The notes under the pieces were generated by a model. It had not been told where the DNA came from, searched no databases, and saw only the letters and a program-made list of their open reading frames with translations. A stretch of 64,000 nt of DNA from Temnothorax longispinosus (taxonomy: Eukaryota > Arthropoda > Insecta > Hymenoptera > Formicidae), in the NCBI RefSeq assembly GCF_030848805.1, contig NC_092362.1:18645642-18709641 (forward strand). The letters run 5' to 3'. The first letter of the stretch is position 1. The number at the start of each line of letters is the position of its first letter. Below, one piece after another: positions 35,316 through 47,056 of this stretch. The position numbers and the translations under genes are program-made.

Positions 35316-35684
35316 AATAAAAGTCGTTTTTCTCGACCGGACTGGCCAAAACAATTATTCTTCACAACGTTTCGACCACATTCTGGTCCTTATCAAGTGA
35401 ATTAGAACCACGCACACAACATTTTTTAATTCGCTGACATTAGTGCCCAAACCATATCATGCAATCGTAAATCTAGAATCGCAAAAACGCAGTAGTCAAT
35501 AAGATAAAATCATGATAAGTTACCAAGTCTATAACATAAAGTGAAAATCTATACCATAAAGTAAAATAAGATAAAGGAATTTGAATTAAATAAGTTGTAA
35601 ATAAAATAAGTAAGTTAAAAGGTCAAAAAGTAGTCAAATTAGTAGTCAAAAAGATAAAAACATGAAAAGTTACCAAGTCTATAA
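35316..35684 (-). repeat. Penelope left terminal arm (inverted pseudo-LTR)
   Basis: Inverted copy of 36368-36743. Shared landmarks are AAGTCGTTTTTCTCGACCGG at the outside, the CAACGTTTCGACCACATTCT block, and TACCAAGTCTATA at the inside. It includes internally repeated GTTACCAAGTCTATA and AGTAGTCAA units. Confidence 0.8.
35367..35398 (-). ncRNA. Hammerhead-like motif in left Penelope arm
   Basis: Minus-strand copy of the motif described at 36654-36686: TTGATAA, a GACC/GGTC stem, then GAAACG. Confidence 0.4.
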
Positions 35685-35694
35685 ACATCCTCAC

Positions 35695-36118
35695 TATTCC
35701 GAAGAAATTAGACTGCATCATAAAAAAGGGGAAAGACAAGTTACCGAATCTTAAACAAACTGAGTTAGTGTACAGGATGATTGCGCTAATTGTACGCTGC
35801 ATACATCGGTCAAACAAAAAGACACTTAGAGACGCGTATTAAGGAACATGCTTGCGACATTAGGAAGAATAGAACGATAATCATTCTGTCGTGAGTAAGC
35901 ACCGTCTCACTCACAAACATGATTTCAATTGGCAACAACCAAAAATTTTATACAAGGAAAGACAGTTCAAGAAGCGTGAAATCTCTGAGATGTTTTTTAT
36001 TAAGAAATGTGACAGCGCAATCAATCTACAAAAAGACACCGAAAATTTACCAGCGAATTACAACCGAGTTATTGACGCACTTAGTTTGCCGGTTTGTTTT
36101 GCCCGTGAGCACAGTTAG
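35695..36118 (+). pseudogene. Penelope GIY-YIG endonuclease C-terminus, frameshifted
   Basis: Reading across frames gives a lysine-rich segment (IIKKGKDKLPNLKQTELVY), then YIGQTKRHLETRIKEH, then HSVVSKHRLTHKHDFNW, ILYKERQFKKREISEM and NLQKDTENLP. This order is the end of Penelope-like ORFs: the GIY motif (here VYR), YIG, the catalytic Arg in TRIKEH, the H-H pair, and the conserved Glu near REISEM. There are at least three frameshifts: after VYR, just before YIG, and in the KNR/NHS junction at about 35880. No active protein can be made from this copy. Confidence 0.8.
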
Positions 36119-36367
36119 TTATTCGCGCCTATTATGTGTCTCTCAGTACGACTTTGACTGTGGAGAGGTATGGTTGTGCTCTCTGACATGACTTGCCTTT
36201 TTCTTTCCCTCTACAATCTGTCTTTTGACACGCACAACGTATGTATCTTTTACCTCATTTAATTTAACCTATTTATTTACACGTATTTAATTCAATCTTT
36301 ACACTCATTTAATTTAACTCTATTTAATTTACACGTATTTTTCAATTCTTTTATTTTATTTCTATGT

Positions 36368-36743
36368 TATAGACTTGGTAACTTTTCATGTTTTTATCTT
36401 TTTGACTACCTAATTTGACTACTTTTTGACTTTTTAACTTAACTTATTTTATTTACACTTATTTAATTCAAATTCTTTTATCTTATTTTTACTTTATGGT
36501 ATAGATTTTCACTTTATGTTATAGACTTGGTAACTTGTCATGATTTTATCTTATTGACTACTGCGTTTTTGCGATTCTAGATTTACGATTGCATGATATG
36601 GTTTGGGCACTAATGTCAGCGAATTAAAAAATGTTGTGTGCGTGGTTCTAATTCACTTGATAAGGACCAGAATGTGGTCGAAACGTTGTGAAGAATAAAA
36701 TTGTTTTTGGCCAGTCCGGTCGAGAAAAACGACTTTTATTTTG
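36368..36743 (+). repeat. Penelope right terminal arm (pseudo-LTR)
   Basis: Inverted match to the left arm. Runs from TATAGACTTGGTAACTTTTC to GAGAAAAACGACTTTTATTTT, 3' of the endonuclease remnant, as expected for the 3' pseudo-LTR. Confidence 0.8.
36654..36686 (+). ncRNA. Hammerhead-ribozyme-like relic in right Penelope arm
   Basis: ACTTGATAAGGACC, a short loop, then GGTCGAAACG resembles the conserved half of a hammerhead (CUGAUGA, helix II, GAAA). Penelope-like elements are known to carry hammerhead motifs in their pseudo-LTRs. Relative to the core, C3 is T, G8 is A, and one base of helix II seems lost, so self-cleavage is doubtful. Helix III and the cleavage site are not clear. It has the same orientation as the coding segment. 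Confidence 0.45.
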
Positions 36744-36778
36744 AATTTATCCACTGGCGAAGGAAGTTCTTTGTTAAT

Positions 36779-37278
36779 NNNNNNNNNNNNNNNNNNNNNN
36801 NNNNNNNNNNNNNNNNNNNNNNNNNNNNNNNNNNNNNNNNNNNNNNNNNNNNNNNNNNNNNNNNNNNNNNNNNNNNNNNNNNNNNNNNNNNNNNNNNNNN
36901 NNNNNNNNNNNNNNNNNNNNNNNNNNNNNNNNNNNNNNNNNNNNNNNNNNNNNNNNNNNNNNNNNNNNNNNNNNNNNNNNNNNNNNNNNNNNNNNNNNNN
37001 NNNNNNNNNNNNNNNNNNNNNNNNNNNNNNNNNNNNNNNNNNNNNNNNNNNNNNNNNNNNNNNNNNNNNNNNNNNNNNNNNNNNNNNNNNNNNNNNNNNN
37101 NNNNNNNNNNNNNNNNNNNNNNNNNNNNNNNNNNNNNNNNNNNNNNNNNNNNNNNNNNNNNNNNNNNNNNNNNNNNNNNNNNNNNNNNNNNNNNNNNNNN
37201 NNNNNNNNNNNNNNNNNNNNNNNNNNNNNNNNNNNNNNNNNNNNNNNNNNNNNNNNNNNNNNNNNNNNNNNNNNNNNN
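36779..37278. other. Assembly gap of exactly 500 N
   Basis: Run of N. The round length suggests a fixed-size placeholder. It lies between inverted-repeat elements (Penelope arms and a palindromic mariner), which are hard to assemble. Apparent open frames through it are artefacts. Confidence 0.98.
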
Positions 37279-37439
37279 ACTATTTCATCATTTTCAAACG
37301 TAAATGTGAGACCATCCTCCATCCTACTTTTGTCGTTTCTTTTTGCGTTAAATTACTAATAATTTTCACATTTCTCTATAGAATTATCGATCTGTATACG
37401 AGATTCAAATAGTTCCCAAATTTTATCTTTATATGTAAT

Positions 37440-37690
37440 TTTTGGATGTTTACTCACAACTTATTCAGCCACCTATCTCTTTCAAAATATATTCTTTCAC
37501 GGTTGATACTTTACTCTCAATGCCGTTTCCACTTCTGAAAGCAGTCCTGATATGCGCTTTTTGGAATCGCATAAGTCTGCTGTAAATCTTCTTTGATGTC
37601 TTCAAGTGTCGAATCCTTTTGGCCTTTCAACGTGAATTTCGTTTTAAAAAAAGAAAAAGTTTGCAAAGCCATATCGAGAAACTGTCAGAA
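37440..37690 (-). pseudogene. mariner transposase C-terminus, left half
   Basis: The minus strand reads KTKFTLKGQKD...TLEDIKEDLQQ...AIPKSAYQDCFQKWK and then a stop. It matches the end of insect mariner transposases (pattern LKG..F....DIK......L..IP...Y..CF..W...W..C....GDYFEGD). In-frame stops and frameshifts follow, so it is non-functional. Confidence 0.75.
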
Positions 37691-37854
37691 GAAAAAGACC
37701 TGAACTGTAGAAAAATAATTCATGATTCCTTCACCACGACAACGCACTCGCACAGGCATAGGCATCGCTACTGATTCATCACTTCTGCACCAAACAAAGA
37801 TGATTATGCTTTTTCAGCTTCCTTCCTTACTCTTATAACCTGGCCCTCGCAAGC

Positions 37855-38060
37855 TTTCTTTTTTCAAAATAAAATCCACGTTAAAAAACAAAAGAATTCG
37901 ACATTTGTGAAGACATCATCAAAAAAAATTTGCAGACGGATTTATGCGCGATACCGAAAAACGCGTATGAGGATTGTTTTCAGAAGTGAAAACGGCGTTA
38001 GAAGTGATGTATCAACCGAGAAGGAACATATTTTGAAGGAGATAGAGCTGAATAAGTTGT
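37855..38060 (+). pseudogene. mariner transposase C-terminus, right half
   Basis: The plus strand shows the same family end: CAIPKNAYEDCFQK, a stop, then NREGTYFEGDRAE in a shifted frame. It is the inverted partner of the left half and is broken by stops and frameshifts. Confidence 0.75.
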
Positions 38061-38117
38061 AAGTAGACCTCCGAAAATTATAAAGATAAAATCTGGAAAC
38101 TTTTTGAACAAACCTCG

Positions 38118-38984
38118 TATAATAATATGTTACCTTAATTAAAGTTTTGAAGATTACGTGAAAAGAGCTCTTGAGTTTAAAAAGAAATAAGCTTAAGATC
38201 GTCGGAAATAATTAATGAGAGAAATTATTGAAAGAACGTTTCCTTCGACAGAAAATGATTATTGAAGGGTATGAAATATACCCTCTTACTTGCTATCGAC
38301 GCTTTCACTTAAAAAACTAAGCTTTATTTGGAATGAGATATAGAGAACACTTTTTTGGCTTTTTTAGCATTAGATTTGTTATTATAAGTCCTTAAGGTAA
38401 AATGTAACAGATAATCTTTTTTATTGTTCTCTTTTTCTGATTTTTATAAATTATTTATAAATTATTTTTAATTAATTTGTATTAATGAAATAAAAATTCA
38501 ATTCAATTCAGTATTTTATAATTTTTATATTAATTATGTTAAAAATAAATAATTTATTTTAAAACTAAAACATAAACAAATAAAGGTATTGATATTATTA
38601 TGTATTTACAATTATCTTTATAATTATTAATGTTAAACCATATGTAATTAATATGGATGAAAAAGTATTTATATGTTTAATTAAAAATATGACAAATTAA
38701 ACTTCAAGTTTTTTTTTAAACATAATTTCATCATTAAAATATTTTATATTTATGTTTACATTTTGTAATATGAAAGAGAAGTAGAATACATTGATTCCGT
38801 TCATTATATTACCTAAATATTTTATTGTACGATACAATATGCAAAACGTAAAAAAAGATATATTATCGCATTTCCATTCTTTCGCGTTTTTGACAATGTG
38901 GAAAAACGTCGTGACGTTTGTGCACGATTTTTCACGATGGCTCTACGAGTTTTACTGTAGAGAAGAAAGATTAATTATTGTCAG
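38118..38984. other. Non-coding, AT-rich
   Basis: No recognisable feature other than the acceptor-like sequence leading into 38985. Confidence 0.45.
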
Positions 38985-39044
38985 CTTTAGTGATGGCAAC
39001 ATGCATTCTCAACATGTCGAAGGATATAAGTCCACATACGCCAG
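38985..39044 (+). other. Candidate 60-nt exon
   Basis: An acceptor (TTATTGTCAG) and a strong donor (GCCAG|GTAAGC) bracket 60 nt that read FSDGNMHSQHVEGYKSTYA with split end codons. The length is a multiple of three, so an alternative exon could be skipped without frameshift. The acceptor could instead be six bases later (CTTTAG). The peptide is not recognised and no partner exon is visible nearby. Confidence 0.3.
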
Positions 39045-42000
39045 GTAAGCAAAGGTACACCGGCTGTTGCCTGTTATTCCCATTAATCTCGATTATAGTC
39101 GGTAGATCAAGCATGCATTTCCTGTCGTGCACGAGAAAGAAGAAAAAAAAGAGAGGGAAAAGTTAGGATTGGGAGCGGAGGATTTACAGAACAAGCGGAT
39201 ATCCGACTCGCCATGGGGATCGCCTGGGAAATCCAATTGTGGTCAGCGGAATCGGTCGGAAATGTATCGAATGTAGAATCGAAATATCGAACGCCAAGTA
39301 TATCCCGGTTTCTCTTTTGTGATTACGTTCAGTTTTTGCTAGTCCATATACTGTACTTCGAACGTCCATAAATGCGAGATCATCCTCACGTGTGTTTTTT
39401 GTAGTTTTTTCTTGCGTTGAATTATGACCAGCAATCTTCTTCGAAAATGAATGTATGAAAGTAGGAAAAAATTGTTCGTTTATTCGGTAATCCTATAAAA
39501 TTAACGTGTTGGATATTGCGTTTCATAAGTACATGCATCTTCCATTTTTATACTCGCTCGTATTATTTATCGTGGTGAAAACACAGAATAAAATTGAACA
39601 ACGTTTTCCATCTCAATAAAAACCAAGAAATTTAAAGTGTTAGAAATGTGTAATACAAGATTCTTATATCATATCCTGTATTAGTGCAATGCTATTAAAG
39701 TCTGATACTTAATATTAAAAGATAATTATACAATAAGCAGTATGCAATGTTGCTGAAGAATTCTATTAAGAAAATACAATTCCTTGCAATTGCAGTGTAT
39801 TCTAAAGTGCCTTGTCAATTCTTTTTACTATGGCAATCAATCTTAAAAGAACTGGGTAGAAAATTTCGTGATCCATTAGGAGCCAAGAAGCTCGTGCAAC
39901 TCAAAAGACTTTTTTCTTCTCTATCTATCGCACTACTTCGCGTTCCACTTCACACTTTCAATTTCGACTCACGTCCCGTAGCAAGAATTTCTATCTTTTA
40001 AGAGTACTTCTGCGCTATTTTCCATTAACACCGCCATAACAATCACCGGTGACCGACATTCAGCTTTCCCTTTACGTCTTGTCGATCATCAGTGACCGTC
40101 ATGGGGTGACAGTCAAATAAATATGTCAAATAAATATTTTTGTACAATTCCTATTTTACTACTATCAATTAAATGTGTTATTGTTCTTTTTAGTATAATA
40201 AAATATTTCAATTGGCGTGAATAAAAAGTCACGTAAAATACGCTTGGCGGTGAATGTGATTAAGTTGTATTTTCTGCTGTGTCTATTATTATTTGCTTTA
40301 TTCGCCTCGTCGTAAAGACACATACTTCAAGACTTGCGAGTCCGAGTTCACTCAATTTCGTAACGTTGTGTCAATTAATACAATGAACAGTCGACCTTTC
40401 TATGAGCTTTATTCTAACTCGGTGTTTGTCGAAAGTTTCGACAAACACTGATGATCCAAAAGACTTGATCTCCGCCGTCAGCGAGTTCCGGCAACTTTGT
40501 AACGTAACAGTAGCCGGAAACATTATGAATATCATAAATGTGATGAAATTACATTGATGCACAGTGAATAAGTTAAAGGATGAAAGTTTACGAGTAACTG
40601 CGCGAACAGAAAAGAAATTACGCAAATCTGTTATATTCTATAATTAACTTGTCAACTACTTTCGCTTTTTATGCCACGATAAATTAAACAGCTTACTATA
40701 AATGTATTGTAATGTACTAAATATTCCTCCCTGTGACATTTCTTTCATTCCATAACTCTCCAAATGATAATTCAAAGCAATTTTATTCTCGAACTAAGAC
40801 ATATTTCATCATTTTTTTATTCCAAATTTTTCAAGATTAAATTATTCATATACCAAGAGAATATGTAACCGTATAACGTACAGAACATATTTTGTAAAAG
40901 AAGATTTTGTAAAAGAACTCTTTAATTTACATATTATAAAATATGTTTAGAGGAAAATATAACTATGTTTTTTTCTTGTGCTAGCGATAAAGAGCTAGCA
41001 CGTAAGGTAGCGAGACTTTCCTCGTACACGCATATTTTTTAAAATATATATATTTGATGTAAACATGGATAGTTCGCACACTATGGTGTCGCGCACTGAC
41101 GCGGTGGAAAACCTTTGATGTAACAATGCCGAGGGATGATGTTATCACGAGAATGCTGCAATTCTCTCGACTTCTAAAGGATCACTGAACTTCCTCCCTG
41201 TAACATTGTAATTGTACTCCGTTGCGCAACAACAAGAATTCGCGGCAGTAGATGCGACAGCAAAGTTGCGACAATCTGTTCCACGCGAATTATTTTGCAC
41301 TGCTCGCAATGGCTTCTTTAAAGCTTCCGATTGTTCGACGCACACAATGTCCGTCTAACAAAGCGGCTTTGAATGGCATGGTCGATTCGATGTAACTACA
41401 AAACAATTATTTCCGTACGAATTCCTACCTGTTCACCTAATACTTTAATAAGCAAACAAACGTTGCATAAGAGTTTCTTTCGCGTTGGAAAATATACAAT
41501 AATTCCGCGGTTTAACTACAATCGATTTGAAGCAATCTTTTTCCTTTCCCGAACCGTGAAGCAGAACCATGGAATAAATCTCATTATACAAGAACTCATC
41601 GCGAGCCATTAAAGACATTTTTGCGATTCCTGCGTTAGCTAATATTAATGTTCAATCTCGAACGTTTCTCTTTTCTTTCTTCATTTCATCGCATAGTATC
41701 CAACTCTCGGTATATTACAAAGAACTATTTTTAATTAACAACCGTTCCAAGCATTCCCTTTGATCTCTAGTTCATCGGTACGTTTTTCACGATAAAAGCT
41801 ATTGTGATTGGTTAACTTAAGATAAAGTTGTATAAAACGAGATCTTTTTTTAGACCCTTAATTAAGAAATCTAATAATTTTCTTTGACCTGCATACTTCG
41901 CTTCAGTTTAACGCTAAAGTAATTAAATACAGTGTCGTAATGCGCTGTTTGTTATATATATATATTCACCAACAAATATTATAATTAATTTCTTGCGCTT

Positions 42001-42803
42001 TAGTGCGGACATATTAATTACCGTTGTGTAATAGAACCGCATTTACGCTAAAGAGAAATCTTCCTATTTAAATAGTCATAAAAATCTAATGATAAAAAAT
42101 TTCATCTCTTTATCGCTATTCCATTATTGTCTATTTTTTAAATTTAAAAAATTTAAGAGCTATAAATCAAGATCTAGATTTAATCATTTTATTACGAACG
42201 TATTAATAAAACACGTCAGTAGGTATAACATCAGGAACACAAATTGGCGGCAAATGCGAGAATTTGTCGAAAGTCATCGATTTATCCAAAAGTTTTAAGC
42301 ACGTCTTTACGACTTAAACTTTTTTGTCATTGTTCGTTACGCCCCACGCTTTCAGCTTTTAAAAAGTTTTATAAGCGCTACGGCCAGTTTGGTTCGAAAA
42401 CGTTGTTTAGTAAAAAAAGTCTATCAAGACATTTGGTATATTCGTTATTTCAATTTATCGCAGCTAACTTGCAAATAATTTTAATATTTACATTTGCAAC
42501 AGAAATGTGAATATAATTAATAATATTAAATAAAGACAGAGATATGTTACATATAATAAAAGTACCGATAATAAAAATCAGTAATTTTTTATTATATTAA
42601 TTGTTGTAATCAATAACAAGAAAACCAACTGTAATAAATTTATTTAAAAAATGTCAAACTTATTGTTTACGAAATAAAATATTGTTTCTAATTTACAAAA
42701 GTTAAAACTATTTTAGAGCAATAGTATTTTTCTCTGAAAAAAATGTCTGGTAAAAATAAGAAAAAACATTCGAAGACAATATTTGTTTGGAAATATATGT
42801 ATA
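39045..42803. other. Non-coding; hairpin at 40422
   Basis: GC-richer patches at 39160-39370, 39960-40110 and 41080-41350 without recognisable coding. At 40422-40448, GTGTTTGTCGAAA, one base, then its exact complement form a 13-bp stem. A shorter 8-bp hairpin (GTGCTAGC) lies at about 40979. Confidence 0.45.
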
Positions 42804-43053
42804 CACGGAAAGAACGGTTTTGCTGAAGTTTCTAAAAATTTAGCTAAGATATATGTACAAATCTGAAAATAATTTTGTTGCACCATCAAAATAATTATGT
42901 AGAACACTCAAACTAATTGCTAAAATGTCAAAATTTTTTACAGCATTATCATCATACTTCAGCAACCTACTTAATGGTGCAACAAAATTATTTTCAGATT
43001 TGTATCCATATAGCTAAATTGTTAAATACTTTAGCAAAACCATTCTTTCCGTG
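42804..43053. mobile_element. MITE family A, copy 1 (~250 bp)
   Basis: Terminal inverted repeats CACGGAAAGAACGGTTTTGCT / inverted AGCAAAACCATTCTTTCCGTG. A second, internal perfect inverted repeat (AAATCTGAAAATAATTTTGT ... its complement) makes the element a nested palindrome. The same family occurs at 46810. Non-coding. Confidence 0.85.
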
Positions 43054-46000
43054 AGTATAGGTATGTACTTTTGTCAGATAAATGAATGAGATGCGGATCG
43101 ACAGCTGTTGAGTGAATACAGTCAATATCCCGATTGCTACTACATAAAAGCGTCAATGATTGGTGAACTAGCTTTAAATTATACATTCGTGCGCACTGTC
43201 GCGCACAACACCGGGTAACCGTTGTGCTGGCGACAGCAAATTCAACGTCACATGAAGCGAGTAATTTGATATTGTAACGCTGGATAACTATGCTACACGT
43301 ATTTTACTCGCGGCGACGGCTGGAGATTTCCATACAAATTAGCGGACCCGCGGGCCACGTATCATAATCCGCAAATAATAAACGGCTGCATTTGTGGTAA
43401 TTCATATGATCGCCGTACTTTGTTGTACTTTGCGTCCGTATTTATTAGATTTATATTTTTAACTTTGCACCTCCAAATCTATTTAATGTTTAATAAAATG
43501 GTAGACTTTTAAAATTATTAATAACTCTTCTCTCTTCGTAGAACTATAACTATTTCCTTAGATTTCGAAAAAGATTAATTTTTTAAAAACTGTTAATTTA
43601 TTACTTACTTTAGCGTAGTACTTCGATAATGATAGAACAGAATGCTGATAACGAAATTATTAGCCAAATTATGATTCATGAAATAATCATTTGCCAAAGT
43701 GTTTGTTACATTTTCTGCAATGTAAAATACTCTTTTCATATTTCGCGTGTCTTTTTTGTACAATAAATTTTACAATCTACATGACATATTTCAAACCCAA
43801 CTTGATTTAGTTTACGGTCATCTCGTACGTGATGTGCACATATTACGGCACAACGTCAACGAATTAATTTACTGCGACCGAGATAAGCTGTGAATGCGTC
43901 ACGCAAAGCATAATCTCTATCACTAGCGTAACGGAAGGTCTGTCTGCATGTACGCCGGAACCACTTGCGCGTATACGTGATCAACTTCGGATGTAGCGTT
44001 TATTATAATTAAGAACAACGAATATACTCGCTGCAATGCTTGCATGTGTGTCATGGAATTAATTTGTTCATACGCGAGTTAATGATGTGTGTATAACATT
44101 CTCTGTGTAATAGTTACTCAAAATAGATGTATACGAAATTCCCCGAGCATTGTGCGCTACCTCGCAATTATGGATCCATTGACGGGTGCATTTTATTTTA
44201 AAATAGCTAGATAATGTTTCAAATCAATTCAAGCTTTGTTATTGATATACTTTTGTTGTCATGTATAATATCAAATATATATTAGCAATCATCATATCCA
44301 CAATTATTAAATAAATTATCATTACACTAGACATACGTTAATTGCCCGTAATAATCAATTATAATCATTTATAATAAGATATTAAATTACGCAATCAATA
44401 ATGGTTAACCTAAACTAAATAAAAGTACAAATAATTTATTGGGTTCCAGAATAAAGCAACGACAGTATTTTATGTACGTGTTAATTTTGCTAATCAAAAT
44501 TTACGAAACTGTATTTTATGTCTATATGGATTGGCTTTATACATGTAAAAATATAAAATTATACCATTACGGTAATAAAATTTTATATAATTTAAAAAGA
44601 TATTATTTTAGTCTAAATATTTTAAAATAAAATTAAAGTAAAATAATATAAATAAATTATTTATAAAATATTTATATATGTTATTGTAATTCATCTCTCA
44701 TATTTTAATAATGTACTGTTCAAATGTTAAAATTAACTTTCAACGTTTGATTTCATTTTATTCTGCACTTCGCACGTGTCCGAGAATAAAATTCTAAAAC
44801 AACTGTTTTCATTGATAATCAATGCTCTATTGTTCGGTAATTAAATTAAACAGAATTAACATTCATTTACTTTGTTTAATATATCCGAAACACATATACT
44901 ATCAATTTCCTTTGTGCATATATATATTTTTTTTAAGTATAAAAAGCAGAATATAAAAGGATATAATATTTTAAATTTAATTATTTTATTTAATTATGTC
45001 TCTTTGTAATTAAATGTGATAATTATTGTTCCTATAGTTAACTTATTGTTGTGATATTTGTATCATATTAAACATTCAATCATAAATTAAAGAAGATATC
45101 CCCTTTGCTTTTGAGTTATGTTTTAGATTCCATAGGAAACATTATTCTCAGGTGTAACTCAGAAACGAGTAATGTATTGAGAAGGCGTATCGAGCGTTAT
45201 AAATTCGACTGCCTTGGCGTTTATCGTGGGTGAAAATTTATTGAAGAATATTTTGTGAAGCTAAAAATAAATCGGCGAGTTACATCCCGGATTTACGGTG
45301 CGGAATATTTCGCCGCGGGCAATTATACAAATATGTAATTTTATTCAATAGCTTCAATTTCTATCAAAACTCTCTTTGCAATGCACAGATTTGCAGTTAA
45401 AGTTTACGCATCATTGATGAAAGTTTCATCATGAAACACAATATTAGTTGTTTAATTTACAACGTATCATCTATCGAACATCTATCGACGTTCTCTCAGA
45501 TGTTCAATGTGTTTAAATGCAACTATGCCCGTATGTACAGGTGCAAACACACAGCGGAATTAGCTACAAAAGAGTACGCAAATTAATGGCAAATAGTCAA
45601 GCGAACAGTCTTGGTTACACATGCGCAGATTTAAACAACCCAATTAACTTCAAAACGTGATAAAAAAAAGGCGCGACGTACTTTACGATCAACGTGACAC
45701 TATCCTGGAAGACTAAATTTACTTTCCGCGCTAATTTATTGTAATTCGCTTAGCTTTCATTGACACTTCCTCGTGACTCGATTTTACTGTAAGATTTTTA
45801 GTTGCAGCCGTTTAAAATGTATTCCTTGAAAATAATTAACAGCAAAAAGTAATAAATGGATGCATTACATCTATTTAACATATAATAACATTTTATATAA
45901 CATTTATGTAAAAAAATGTATATATATTTTTTATAGCCCTCTTAAATCCTTTTCTTTAATGTAATTCCTCGATAGCCCTACATTATAGAGATAATTGTTA

Positions 46001-46121
46001 TCAAACAAAATTGAAATTCTTTAATAAAAAAAATCTAATCCTTAAAAATCTCTCTATATGTATATATAATGTTGCGTTCTCAACTGAGAGAAAGCCAGCA
46101 AGACATCATCATACTTCCTTC
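43054..46121. other. Non-coding, AT-rich
   Basis: Less AT-rich patches at 43080-43440 and 43790-44060. No gene or element recognised. Confidence 0.45.
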
Positions 46122-46334
46122 CTACAGTGATTTCCAACTGAGAGCATCGTCCACTTTCGTGTGCAAAAGTTCCTCGAACAAAAGGCAACCGTGTTGCGGC
46201 CCATTTTGCGTTATCGATCCGCCAAGTTCCCAAGCGCTATGATATAACATTTCCATCACGGTCCAACAATGTTCTCCACACACATTTGTAAATGTTATCG
46301 TCAAGTAGTTCTCACCGCCAGCACAAAACTCCAC
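46122..46334 (-). other. Unrecognised open frame, possibly exon remnant
   Basis: The minus-strand frame of about 70 codons ends in TAG at 46122 and has protein-like composition: Cys/Trp-rich start (CAGGENYLTITFTNVCGEHC) and a clean segment (LLFEELLHTKVDDALSW). An in-frame stop lies a few codons upstream and there is no convincing acceptor. It may be a fragment of a gene or mobile element. Family unknown. Confidence 0.25.
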
Positions 46335-46809
46335 AACATGCGTATACGTATGTTATACATATCGTGTTGTAAAAGTCAAATAACGCGAAACACAAGAATT
46401 ACCGCGAGTGTAAATCAGTTCGATTGTGATATTCAACCATAGTATTGTAACACGTCGGAGTGACACAATGTCAACCTGTAAAGTTACACACATTACCGAT
46501 GTCAAGAACATGCGTGTATATCGCGCGTATGTCGACGACCGATCGCGAATTTAGACGAGAATGTAAATCGAATGTATAGATATATTCATTGCCTCGTGAT
46601 TACACGGCGGATATATCTGTGGTGCGGTAACAGCTACTACAGAGAAATTGTTATAATAAATGTTATTATGTCAAATTATTATATATTTTGTTGTTTAGAT
46701 ATTATACGTAATATGTGAATATTAATATATGAGCAAACAAGATTGTTAGTCTGTGCTAATAGAGATATTGAATCAAAGGGAAGGTATAAGGCAAGGTAAT
46801 GTAATAATA
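46335..46809. other. Non-coding
   Basis: Moderately CpG-containing, with no recognisable feature. Confidence 0.4.
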
Positions 46810-47056
46810 TACGGAAAGAACGGTTTTGCTGAAGTATCTAAAAATTGAGCTAGATATAGAAAGATAATTATCGGTCCATCTAAGTAATTATATTAAACAT
46901 TCAAGCTGGTTGCTAGAATATCAAAACTGTTTGCAACATTATCATCATGCTTAAAAGTCCTACATAATAATTTTGGAGAGATGATCCAACATAATTATTT
47001 TCAGATCTGTATCTAGCTTAATTTCTATACACTTTAGCAAAACCATTTTTTCCGTG
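46810..47056. mobile_element. MITE family A, copy 2 (~247 bp)
   Basis: Ends ACGGAAAGAACGGTTTTGCT / AGCAAAACCATTTTTTCCGT. The interior is clearly related to copy 1 (TTATCATCAT.CTT, ATTATTTTCAGAT.TGTAT) but more diverged and with a weaker inner palindrome. Same orientation as copy 1. Confidence 0.83.

Larger units (their letters stand above)
35316..36743 (+). mobile_element. Penelope-like retroelement fragment with inverted terminal arms
   Basis: A decayed GIY-YIG endonuclease coding segment (about 35695-36118, plus strand) lies between two ~370-bp inverted arms: 35316-35684 (inverted) and 36368-36743 (direct). Penelope-like elements end in pseudo-LTRs, and their 5' copy is often partial and inverted, exactly this layout. 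The reverse-transcriptase part is absent, so the copy is 5'-truncated. Each arm carries a hammerhead-like motif, another mark of this class. Between 36230 and 36370 there are AT-rich repeats of the TTTAATTTAACT type. It ends about 35 bp before the assembly gap. Confidence 0.8.
37399..38117. mobile_element. Palindromic mariner: two 3' halves joined head-to-head
   Basis: Both outer ends are mariner 3' termini. On the right, CTTTTTGAACAAACCTCG ends at a TA (38118-38119). On the left, inverted CGAGATTCAAATAGTTCC follows a TA (37397-37398). Coding remnants of the transposase C-terminus run outward on both strands (minus at about 37440-37690, plus at about 37855-38060). So the element is a ~719-bp inverted repeat with no 5' half. 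It could arise by aberrant transposition or repair and could still be moved by an active mariner transposase because both ends are terminal repeats. The two halves differ considerably, so the structure is old or formed from two diverged copies. Confidence 0.75.

Noticed and set aside
36701..37412. Long open frames of 182-223 codons on both strands
   Set aside because: They consist almost entirely of the 500-N gap.
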